NCBI RefSeq assembly: GCF_014202115.1
Contig: NZ_JACHFW010000006.1
Coordinates: 62,001 to 126,000 of the forward strand
Reading direction: 5' to 3'
From: Catenibacillus scindens
GTDB lineage: Bacteria; Bacillota; Clostridia; Lachnospirales; Lachnospiraceae
Length of the DNA: 64,000 nucleotides
The notes beneath the pieces were generated by a model. It did no database searches and had not been told where the DNA came from. It saw nothing but the letters and a program-made list of their open reading frames with translations. Positions 54,067-62,800 of this stretch are shown piece by piece (the first letter of the stretch is position 1; every line of letters begins with the position of its first letter). The position numbers and the translations under genes were made by a program.

Positions 54067-55311
54067 CTAAATAACCTCATTAATCCCGGCAATCCTCAGT
54101 TTATGGTCATTGACCAGCGGATTTTTTGTCCGTACCAACTGCCCGGATATTTTTGTCAACGTTGTTTTTTCATCTTCAATAAACTGATATAACGGATTCA
54201 GCATGATCTGTCCATTTTCCATACCTGTAATTTCGCAGATCTCCATGGTACGCCTTGATTTATCCCGAAGCCGGGAAAGATGAATGATAATATCTACCGC
54301 GGAAGCGATCTGCTGACGTATGGCCTCCAGAGGAAGCCCCTGGGAGCCCTGCAAAACCATTGTCTCAAGGCGGCTTAGCATATCCCGTGTACTGTTGGCA
54401 TGGCCTGTACTTAAAGAGCCATCATGTCCTGTATTCATAGCCTGGAGCATATCCAGCGCCTCGCTGCCTCTCACCTCTCCCACAATAATTCTCTCCGGAC
54501 GCATTCTCAGAGATGTGCGGATCAGATCACGGATGGTTACAGCTCCGCTTCCAGAGGCATTGGCATTTCTTGTCTCCATGCGGACCAGATTGTCAATGCC
54601 CTCAATTTGTAATTCCGCAGAATCTTCAATGGTAATAATACGTTCATCATGGGGTATAAAATAAGAGATAGCGTTTAAAAATGTCGTCTTTCCTGAGCCT
54701 GTACCTCCGGAAATAAAAATGTTATACTTTGCCCGGACAAATAATTCCAGTACATGAGCAGCCTCCGGGGTGATCGAACCATATTTTAACAACTGCTGTA
54801 TTGTCATTGGCGTCTTTGAAAATTTCCGGATCGTTACAATGGCTCCGTTGAGCGAAATGGGAGGAAGTACTACGTTGACACGGGAGCCGTCAGGCAGACG
54901 TGTATCGACAATGGGATTTGCCTGGTTCACTTCACGTCCTGCCTGTCCTACAATCTTTTGTATAATATTTTCAAGCTGTTCTTCACTGTCAAAAGACTGC
55001 TCCAGTTTATGTAATGCTCCGGCTTTTTCAATAAAAATCTCATCTGGCCCATTGATCATAACCTCTGTGATATCGTCATCTTTTAAAATGGAATCAAGAA
55101 TGCCAAGGCCGCGAATGGAACTGAAAACCCGGTCTTTTATTTCAACACGTTCATTGATGGTTAAATACTCGTCATGAAATATATCCCCGATCATCCGCTC
55201 AATGGCGTCTTCCAGCATATCGTCGGACATTTTGTGGAGGTCATATGTTTCAAACAAGCGTTTGCGCAAATCATTGGTCGTCTGCAGCAATTTTTCTTCG
55301 ATCATTTTCAT
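54067..55311 (-). CDS. tadA: Tad pilus assembly ATPase TadA (CpaF family)
   Basis: 414 residues. The T2SSE fold has Walker A ISGGTGSGKTTFLNAI near 205-220 and the Asp box and Walker B stretch MRPERIIVGEVRGSEALDML. STGHANSTRDMLSRLETM is the His-box motif. It powers pilin extraction and polymerisation at the cytoplasmic face. Eight bases after tadZ. Confidence 0.94.
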   Translation of the reverse strand: MKMIEEKLLQTTNDLRKRLFETYDLHKMSDDMLEDAIERMIGDIFHDEYLTINERVEIKDRVFSSIRGLGILDSILKDDDITEVMINGPDEIFIEKAGALHKLEQSFDSEEQLENIIQKIVGQAGREVNQANPIVDTRLPDGSRVNVVLPPISLNGAIVTIRKFSKTPMTIQQLLKYGSITPEAAHVLELFVRAKYNIFISGGTGSGKTTFLNAISYFIPHDERIITIEDSAELQIEGIDNLVRMETRNANASGSGAVTIRDLIRTSLRMRPERIIVGEVRGSEALDMLQAMNTGHDGSLSTGHANSTRDMLSRLETMVLQGSQGLPLEAIRQQIASAVDIIIHLSRLRDKSRRTMEICEITGMENGQIMLNPLYQFIEDEKTTLTKISGQLVRTKNPLVNDHKLRIAGINEVI

Positions 55312-55319
55312 CCCCCAGT

Positions 55320-56387
55320 CTATATCTGTTGGATTGCCTCTGTATTAGAAAGCTGATGAATAAGTTCCTTCTCCTTCATCCCTTCAAAGCGATGAATGCC
55401 GCCGATAACAGCCACCGGCGCCTGATCAAGCTGCGTCCCGGTTTTGGAACTGTATCGGTTATACAGCAATCTCACCTTTCCAAGGAGATTCACTTTTTCC
55501 CTCTGTTCAATGACCCGGACAGCTTCACAAAATCGCTGAAATTTTCCGTTCCCTGTACTGCTTCCATCTGAAAGATATACGATAGAATCCGCATATTCCC
55601 TCATAAGGAATAATATACGTTTTGTCACGTCACCTGAAAGATCGAGAACCACAACGTCGTACTTATTCATCCCTGACAGTTCCCGCAAAAGTTCTCCCAA
55701 CTCAGAATCCCGAAGCTCAAACATATCATAGGCATTAGCGCAGGAATCAAAAAAGACTACGCCAGAGGGATCTTCTCTTGATACACTCTCGATTTTTAAT
55801 GACAGATTACTTTTTTTACTTTTCAACGCGTAAATAATATCAGAAAAACTTAACGCTCCATCTCCGGAAAAATATAATCCGGTATTTCCTAATTTTTCCA
55901 GATTTAAATAAAAGACTCTTTTCTTTTCAGCGGCACATCTCAACGCATATGCCGCGGCCGCGGACGAGGTTCCGCACCCGCCCTGGCAGGAGGTGAACAA
56001 TACGATCCTCGTCTGAATATTTCCGATCTCACGCAATTTAATATTGGAAGAATTTTCAGCAAACAGGTCCAGAATCCTTTTATACAGAATGTCTACCTTC
56101 TGGTATTTGCAAATTGCAGGTATTCCGTTAATTTCTTCCGCGTTGGGAACTCTGCTGAGATATCCGATCATTGTATTTTCCGGAATACGGTCTTTTGATA
56201 ATTTTACAGACGAATCCGCCAACACGATATCCACATAGGATCTTTCCAGACTTTCATAAAGTTTTTCTTCATTGGTAAACAGAGACAAAACCATGTCATC
56301 GGGATACTTCTGCTGAAATGACTTTACCAGGCGATTGACAAATACGGTATCCGAATCCAAAATTGCTATCTTCAGTTTCATGCTCAC
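55320..56387 (-). CDS. tadZ: TadZ/CpaE-like pilus localisation ATPase
   Basis: 355 residues. The N-terminal 120 residues form a receiver-like domain (KLKIAILDSDTVFVNRLV). Then a MinD/ParA-type P-loop domain follows with a deviant Walker A, TSCQGGCGTSSAAAAYAL. In this position the signature Lys of the GKGGxGKT motif is missing, so ATP binding may be weak. TadZ proteins place the pilus machine in the cell. First gene of the operon. Confidence 0.85.
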   Translation of the reverse strand: MSMKLKIAILDSDTVFVNRLVKSFQQKYPDDMVLSLFTNEEKLYESLERSYVDIVLADSSVKLSKDRIPENTMIGYLSRVPNAEEINGIPAICKYQKVDILYKRILDLFAENSSNIKLREIGNIQTRIVLFTSCQGGCGTSSAAAAYALRCAAEKKRVFYLNLEKLGNTGLYFSGDGALSFSDIIYALKSKKSNLSLKIESVSREDPSGVVFFDSCANAYDMFELRDSELGELLRELSGMNKYDVVVLDLSGDVTKRILFLMREYADSIVYLSDGSSTGNGKFQRFCEAVRVIEQREKVNLLGKVRLLYNRYSSKTGTQLDQAPVAVIGGIHRFEGMKEKELIHQLSNTEAIQQI

Positions 56388-56433
56388 TCATCCCTCATAT
56401 TTTATGTTCTGTTTAATACGTTTTATCGTTAAT

Positions 56434-56462
56434 ATTATACGCTTTAATGTACTAATTTGCAA
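56434..56462 (-). promoter_or_regulatory. Promoter of the Tad operon
   Basis: On the minus strand, -35 TTGCAA (56457-56462), 17-base spacer and consensus -10 TATAAT (56434-56439). Nearby, CGTTAATATTATAC (56428-56441) and GTATAATTAACG (56475-56486) form a split dyad with a 2-base offset. These are possible sites for the XRE regulator encoded divergently. Confidence 0.6.
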
Positions 56463-56528
56463 TATTATTTTTAAGTATAATTAACGTCATACATAGCACA
56501 CTGTTTAGACATGGAGGTGAGATTTGCT

Positions 56529-56837
56529 ATGGATATATTAGAAAAAATCACTCAACTTAGGCTGGAACGCAATTGGACAGAATATCAGCTCGCGGAAAAA
56601 TCCGGTCTCACACAATCAACGATCTCATCCTGGTATCGTAAAAATATGCTTCCCTCTATTCCGTCACTGGCCAAAATATGCAATGCCTTCGGCATTACCC
56701 TTTCCCAGTTTTTTGTGGAAAACGATGAAGAGAATGTAGTGCTGATCAATGACCGGCAGCGAAGGCTTTTATACTATGCCGCAAAATTAGAGGAAAAACA
56801 GTACACAGCGCTTATCAACTTTTTAGAAACCCTATAA
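56529..56837 (+). CDS. XRE family HTH regulator
   Basis: 102 residues from the ATG at 56529, behind GGAGGTGA; an ATG at 56511 overlaps that site. An N-terminal helix-turn-helix (about 1-60: KITQLRLERNWTEYQLAEKSGLTQSTISSWYRK, then PSLAKICNAFGITLSQFF) is followed by a helical C-terminal part. It is transcribed away from the Tad operon and toward the kinase gene. It probably represses itself and perhaps the Tad promoter. The ligand or partner is unknown. Confidence 0.88.
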   Translation: MDILEKITQLRLERNWTEYQLAEKSGLTQSTISSWYRKNMLPSIPSLAKICNAFGITLSQFFVENDEENVVLINDRQRRLLYYAAKLEEKQYTALINFLETL

Positions 56838-56840
56838 ATT

Positions 56841-59732
56841 CTATCCAATCCCCGATATCTGACTGCGGCCAGATTCAATCAGATCGTCAATATTGTAAAT
56901 ATGGGTATGGCGAATATTTCCCGTCGGATAGTCAAAATATAATTTCATACCGACAATATCTGTTAAATAGGGCAGATGAGCTAAAACTTCACACTTTTCA
57001 TTCATCATCTGCCCGTAACAGTATCCGTCAGCCGTCACATACTGGGCGATAATGTAATTTTCTGCCTGTGTAATATATGTAAGATATGCGTCCTCCTCCA
57101 GTTCTCCCACCTTTTTCCCGGATTCAATATCATAGACAGTAACAGCGCCATGAAGAGGTGATTCAAATCTCAGTTTATCTGTGGAAAAGATTTCATACAT
57201 TTCTTCATCCGGAGCTTCGCCCTGCTCCTGTCGGATCAGTATTCCATCTTCTGCATTATATACATGTTTTGTCCCGTCATAATACAGCACTTCCAATACA
57301 GAATTCTCCCCATCCCGGATATATTGCTGGTCATATACCTGCTGAGGATCAGGTATCACGACTTCCTGTATAAGATCGCCTTGTGCGCTGTATATACGAA
57401 ACTGATCATAGGAAAACAGCATTACAGTTTTTCCATCTCCACTTATCCTGGCTTCATCATGTTCATAGGAAGGATCGTAGGTAAGTACTTCTGCTTCCGG
57501 ATGATTTTCATATTTCATTATCCGTATATAAGGAGCATCCATACTCCCGATTAACGCGGCGTTTCCCGAAATCTGAAGAAAATCATTTTGCTGTATCTGA
57601 TCAAACCGGGTGACGATTGTCCCATTATTAAAATAAGAAATCCCTTCATCTGAGGCAATAACGGTGTAATCACCGGACACGTCAAATCCTGTTATATTTT
57701 CTGTGGTTGTAACTCTGGGCGTTTGATCTCCTGTCACCGGATCTATCTGTACAAGAATATTTTCCGTCTGCACATAAATTCCATTTTCATCAGTCAGAAC
57801 ACTGAATGCTTTCTCCGATTCAAAGCCCCCTGTCTGTGTCATTGTATCCACATCAATGACCGCAAAGACAGAACGTTCCGGAGATGATGCGGAAAAGGCA
57901 AAGTAATTGTTATAAAAACCACCCTCAAAATGGTTAAATCCCGACTCTGAACCCAGAAGTGTGGTCACATTGTCATTATTTTTAAGATCATAAATCTCCA
58001 ATGATCCATCTTCAAAACTCACCGCAAGAAGGCTGCCGTCCCCGTTTAATTCCAGCAGGTTATTTTGGGGATTGGCAAAATTATCATTGACCGCTATCTG
58101 CTGAGACTTCCCGCTGAAATCTACAGTGTCTGCAATTTCCCCGCTGGAAACATTATAAATATTGGCGTAGCTTTGTTCTTTATATACCGAAACCACGGAC
58201 TGGAGATCCCCGGAAACATCCAGAGCGGTTGCTTCCTCCCCCGACCACACAGCCTGCTTTTCATTTATGTCATAACATTGGAGTCCATTTGCCCCCGCAT
58301 ATATTATGGTATGATCATCTGAAAACTCTGCTTCTGCTAAAGCGGAGTCCCCTGCAGGCAGCTCTGATAATACACCAGCAGAATCTATATCAAAAATAAC
58401 CAGCTTCTGCTGGCATACAGCAGCGCCAGTTTTTCCATCCGGTGAAATTTCCAGAAAAAAGGGCGCCGATGGCAGGGCCAGTGTCTGATCAGTTTTATAA
58501 CCATCGGACAGATCATAAACTCCCACAGCTTTGGTCAGCGCAGCCTGAGCTTCGGGAACGGTCTGAGGGGTAAAGATGTTCCTATGTTCAGGAAATGCCT
58601 GCATGGCATAATCTATAGCCAGTTGTGTATCTCCCTGTAAAAAAGCGTTCTCCGAATACTCAGCCAGCCTAAGCCACCGCTCCGTTGTCTGCATTCTCTT
58701 CAGCCCGATAAAGGATACGCCCAGTCCTGCCAGAAATAATAGCGGAAAACAAATATATGCCCCGATCCGCCGCTTTTTCCATCTGCGCATCCGAATGTCA
58801 TTTTCATGCAAATGGGTCAGCGCGTTTAACATTTCATCGGCTGTCTGATACCGCAGATCCGGATTAGGTTCCATTGCCTTTGTAATAATCCGGACGATCT
58901 GCGGGCTAAACTCTTTGTCAGAAAGTTTAATGACTTTTCTGGCGTCTTTAGAGGGTCTCTTCCCGCTTAACAAATGATATAAAGTGGCTCCAACGCTGTA
59001 AATATCCGAGCGCACGTCAGGTACAATGATTTTTTTCTTTACAGTTTTCTCTGATGTTGTACCCAGAGTCACCGTTGATTTTTCTCCGGCCGGCACGGTA
59101 CTGGAAACTCCCTGCCTAACCGTCCTTGTCTCGTCCCCGCCTTCCAATACAGCTCCATAATCTACCGTCGTACTTTCAACAGAAAAATCCAGTCCATAAT
59201 GTTCCGGCGAAGCATATCCCGCGCTGCACCCGATCACTGTCTCCTCTCCGATGGCAAGTGTAATATTAAAATCAATAAGACAAATATCACCAGACGGCGT
59301 TCTCATGAGATTGGCCGGTTTTATATCGCTATGTACATATCCTCTCGGCGGCGAACCATGGGTGGGACTGTGAAGATAGCACAATGCTTCCAAAAGTTCG
59401 CGTCCCCACCAAATCACCTGCGGCTGAGAAAATCTCTCGCCCCGCTTCAATGGCCTGTCCAGACTTTCGCCTTCAATATAATCCATGACTGTGTAGACAG
59501 TTTCATTTTCCACGAAAAAATCATACACCTGAGGGATATAGGGATGATGCAGTTCTTTTAAAACATCCACTTCCCGACGCAAAAGATCCGGCCGGGTTGT
59601 CAGTTTACGCTTATCCGCTTTTAAAATCACTTTCTTTCCAAGGCGCAGATGATTGGCCAGAAAAACATTTCCCCCGCCTCCGGAACCGATCTTTCCAATA
59701 ATCTCATAGGTCGAATTAATAATCTCTGACAT
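56841..59732 (-). CDS. Membrane Ser/Thr protein kinase with extracellular propeller-like domain
   Basis: 963 residues from the ATG at 59732, eight bases after GAGG. The kinase domain (about 8-310) has the Gly-rich loop IGKIGSGGGGNVF, Lys38, Glu54, the catalytic HSDIKPAN (non-RD) and metal site DFN instead of DFG. The P+1 region CSAGYASPEHYG is intact. Between it and DVRSDIYSVGATLYHLL is an insert of about 55 residues rich in Thr, Ser and Val (about 184-238). One membrane helix (about 323-343) leads to some 600 outside residues that look like WD/PQQ-type propeller blades. Such a kinase would sense a surface signal and phosphorylate cytoplasmic proteins; the FHA protein nearby is a likely partner. 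Confidence 0.9.
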   Translation of the reverse strand: MSEIINSTYEIIGKIGSGGGGNVFLANHLRLGKKVILKADKRKLTTRPDLLRREVDVLKELHHPYIPQVYDFFVENETVYTVMDYIEGESLDRPLKRGERFSQPQVIWWGRELLEALCYLHSPTHGSPPRGYVHSDIKPANLMRTPSGDICLIDFNITLAIGEETVIGCSAGYASPEHYGLDFSVESTTVDYGAVLEGGDETRTVRQGVSSTVPAGEKSTVTLGTTSEKTVKKKIIVPDVRSDIYSVGATLYHLLSGKRPSKDARKVIKLSDKEFSPQIVRIITKAMEPNPDLRYQTADEMLNALTHLHENDIRMRRWKKRRIGAYICFPLLFLAGLGVSFIGLKRMQTTERWLRLAEYSENAFLQGDTQLAIDYAMQAFPEHRNIFTPQTVPEAQAALTKAVGVYDLSDGYKTDQTLALPSAPFFLEISPDGKTGAAVCQQKLVIFDIDSAGVLSELPAGDSALAEAEFSDDHTIIYAGANGLQCYDINEKQAVWSGEEATALDVSGDLQSVVSVYKEQSYANIYNVSSGEIADTVDFSGKSQQIAVNDNFANPQNNLLELNGDGSLLAVSFEDGSLEIYDLKNNDNVTTLLGSESGFNHFEGGFYNNYFAFSASSPERSVFAVIDVDTMTQTGGFESEKAFSVLTDENGIYVQTENILVQIDPVTGDQTPRVTTTENITGFDVSGDYTVIASDEGISYFNNGTIVTRFDQIQQNDFLQISGNAALIGSMDAPYIRIMKYENHPEAEVLTYDPSYEHDEARISGDGKTVMLFSYDQFRIYSAQGDLIQEVVIPDPQQVYDQQYIRDGENSVLEVLYYDGTKHVYNAEDGILIRQEQGEAPDEEMYEIFSTDKLRFESPLHGAVTVYDIESGKKVGELEEDAYLTYITQAENYIIAQYVTADGYCYGQMMNEKCEVLAHLPYLTDIVGMKLYFDYPTGNIRHTHIYNIDDLIESGRSQISGIG

Positions 59733-59750
59733 TTTTACTTCCTCATATTC

Positions 59751-59780
59751 AAGACCCGCTCGCGGGTCTTGGCGCGGGAT
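59751..59780. repeat. GC-rich palindromic repeat AAGACCCGC-type, copy 3
   Basis: AAGACCCGC and GCGGGTCTT form a perfect palindrome, followed by GGCGCGGGATT. Related copies are at 11597 and 26164. It lies between the adhesin and kinase genes. Confidence 0.6.
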
Positions 59781-59820
59781 TCTTCCCACATCTGATAAAA
59801 TAATTCTCCAGATTACAGAG

Positions 59821-59847
59821 ATGAGGCGGCACACCGTACCGCCTCAT
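59821..59847. terminator. Terminator-like hairpin after the adhesin gene
   Basis: ATGAGGCGG and CCGCCTCAT form a perfect 9-bp stem with a 9-base loop. No T-run follows, so some read-through into the kinase gene is possible. Confidence 0.5.
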
Positions 59848-59857
59848 ACTAACCTCT

Positions 59858-62800
59858 TTACCTTCTATATCTGCGTTTTTTGGTAATATATACGCAGCAT
59901 CCCAAAACAGCAAAACCTGATACAAGACATATACCAATCCATAACATTGGCATCATCGCATCCCCAGTCCTGGCAACAGACGCCGTCGCATTTAAAAATA
60001 CTAACTGTCCATCCTCCAACCTGACTTTTAATGTCACATCAGAACCGCCTGCCGCAGTGATTATTGTTCCACTAATAGAGACGCTATTGCCAGAACGCAG
60101 TTCAAAATCTTTGGACGCCAATGTATTGCTGTCTCCATCTTTTACAATCAGAGTATGGCCGCCAAACTCCACTTTGCTAAATACAGCATTTCCATGAGAA
60201 TCTGTCCGCGTACTCTGCGGCTGAGAATGAACTTCGACAATATAATCTTCCAATGGAACATTTTCCTCATCTACAAGTTCCACATTAAAGGAAACATACC
60301 GGGCAGAATTGGCAGAATCACTTTGCCCGCTGCTATTGTAGGATTCAGAACCGCTCTCACCAGCATTAGCATTCGTATTCGTGTTTGCGCTAGTATTCGC
60401 GTTTGCGTCACCATCCGAATTTCCTGTTGAACCGTTTGCCTGGGTGTCATCAACATCCTGATTTTCATCGCCTGAGGGGCGCTGATCTGTATTCGGAGCC
60501 GATGTTGAAGAGGTATCCGTTTCATCTGGATTTACTGACGGCCGTTGATTTTCCGTGTCTGCAGGTCTCTGTGTCTCATCCTGTGCCGGAGTAGTATCCG
60601 TTGATGGGGTTGTTGTTTCCGTCGGCCTTTGGGTTTCATCCTGTACAGGCGGTCTGTCTGTGGACGGCGTGGTGGTTTCTGCAGGCCTCTGTGTCTCGTC
60701 TGTAGATGGCTGACCGCCTGTAGACGGTTCCTGCTGAATATCCAGCCGGAAATTCTGCGCAGTTCTTCTGAGTTCATTATTGGAATCTCCATCCACACGG
60801 AATTCTGCCGCTATAGTATTGCTGCCGTCTGAATTTGCCTTATCCTCAAAAATCTGACTCTGGATCGTAATACGGGTGCTTCCCGCTTCCTTCGTATAAT
60901 CCTGGCCCTCAATTAATTTTTCACCGTTAAGCCAAAGGTCTACAAATTCATCAAATTCACCATTGGAGACAAACATCTGATCTCCGGTTTCTGTAAGGAC
61001 AAAGTCGTAATTACCGTCTACATCCTCGCCAATGGGATCAAGAATCTGATATTGGTCATCTGTGGCATTGTAAACATTTTCATTGCTGTTATCTTGAACA
61101 GTTAATGTAAATTCAATGGTCGATGACTCAAAATCATAGGTATCACTGGTAAACTCCGCTGTCACAGACAGAGGGAACTCTCCGGTTTCTCTCGGAACCC
61201 CATAGATTTCCCCAGTAGATTCGATAAATTCTACGCCTTCCGGCAATTCACCTTCCATTGTAAAAGTTACGTCTGTCCAATCATACATATTATTTGTGGA
61301 AATCATATATGAATATGGAACGAACTTAACCGCGTCTTCCACAGATGATGTGATGATTTCAGGATTCATGGCCCGGCCTGATAACTGAATAGTTACAGGT
61401 TCCTGTCCGTCAGCATATATTGTGATCGTCCCCTCAATTTCCCCTTCTCCATCAGGAAGCAGTCGGATTTTTGCGATATTGGGCAATTCACCATATTCTG
61501 TCGTCACTGCCGTCGTATCAAAAGGCGCCAGAGTATCATTTCCCTCTCCGCCAATCGTCCAGTAATCATCTAACTTCACATGGGTTGCATTAAGCTCTAC
61601 CCTCAGCCCGGTCAGAGGTTCACTGCCCATATTAGCGATGAAGATATCATGCTTGTATTCAAAATATTCGTCCAGGAAAACAGACCTTACGCCGTTATCT
61701 CCTTTGGGATCGGTCACATAAAGTTTGGGGCCTGAACTTCTTTTAATAAAGGATACGTTGTAGTTTTTAGTATGCAAGCCATTTTCGTCTTCGATAGTTA
61801 CATGGAAAGTTACTGTTGTTTCATCTGTAGGGCAGGGAATGGCCTCTCCGATATTATAAGTCTGACCATCATTAATATGTATTGATGTAACTTTGACATT
61901 TTCTGAATCGGCCATATCAAATGTTGGGACAATGGCTGATATATCCTCTTTTTCATTCTCAGTATAAATAAAAATAGTCTGGTATCCATAACCATACATG
62001 GTATCCATGTTTATCTCTTTACCATTTTCCACAACATATGTATCCAGCGTCCCCCCATCTGGAGTCGACGCACCGGTTACACGAAACCATGGATCCTGCG
62101 CACCTACAATGGGGGCATCTGTATAATCCATCCATACATCATTATATTCCTTTGTTCTTATCGTAAATTGATAAACATCGCTTAATCCAAATACGGAATC
62201 ATCAAAGAAAATTGTAAAATCAACGCCATTGCTATAATCTTTTTCATATCCTGCCGCTTCATCTCCCAATAATAAATCTTTGATATCCGGTAAATTTGAG
62301 GCTTCCGCCAAAGAATTATAGTGTCCTTCTACAACTTTAGTAATATGCTCATTAACATTTCCCGCAGTTCCGCTTATGGCATTTAATGCAAAACGATATT
62401 CCCTATTCGCTGAAAATCCCTGTTGCAAAACATATTCATAAATATCTACATTTTCATTTGTTTCTGCTGAGAAGCTCACATTTGTTTGATAAACAATACT
62501 TGTTTTGTTTGAATCTTGAAGATCAAAAATATCTCCTTCCAAACTGGATGTCTGACCGCCAAATAAAAATTCAACAACCGTAGCATCTAACTGTATTCCA
62601 TTAATGTAATAAAGAAAAATAAAAACTTCACCGGCTCCTGAATCTGTTGTTCGATCTATTTTATAGCCAGAATTAGCCACAGACATATCCTGATTTAATA
62701 TCTTGTCTGTAATCGTCGGGTAAATCTCATGTCCACTTTGTGAATTTTGTAAATATTCATCTAATTTATAAATAACAACATCCACATCTGGACGTTGATC

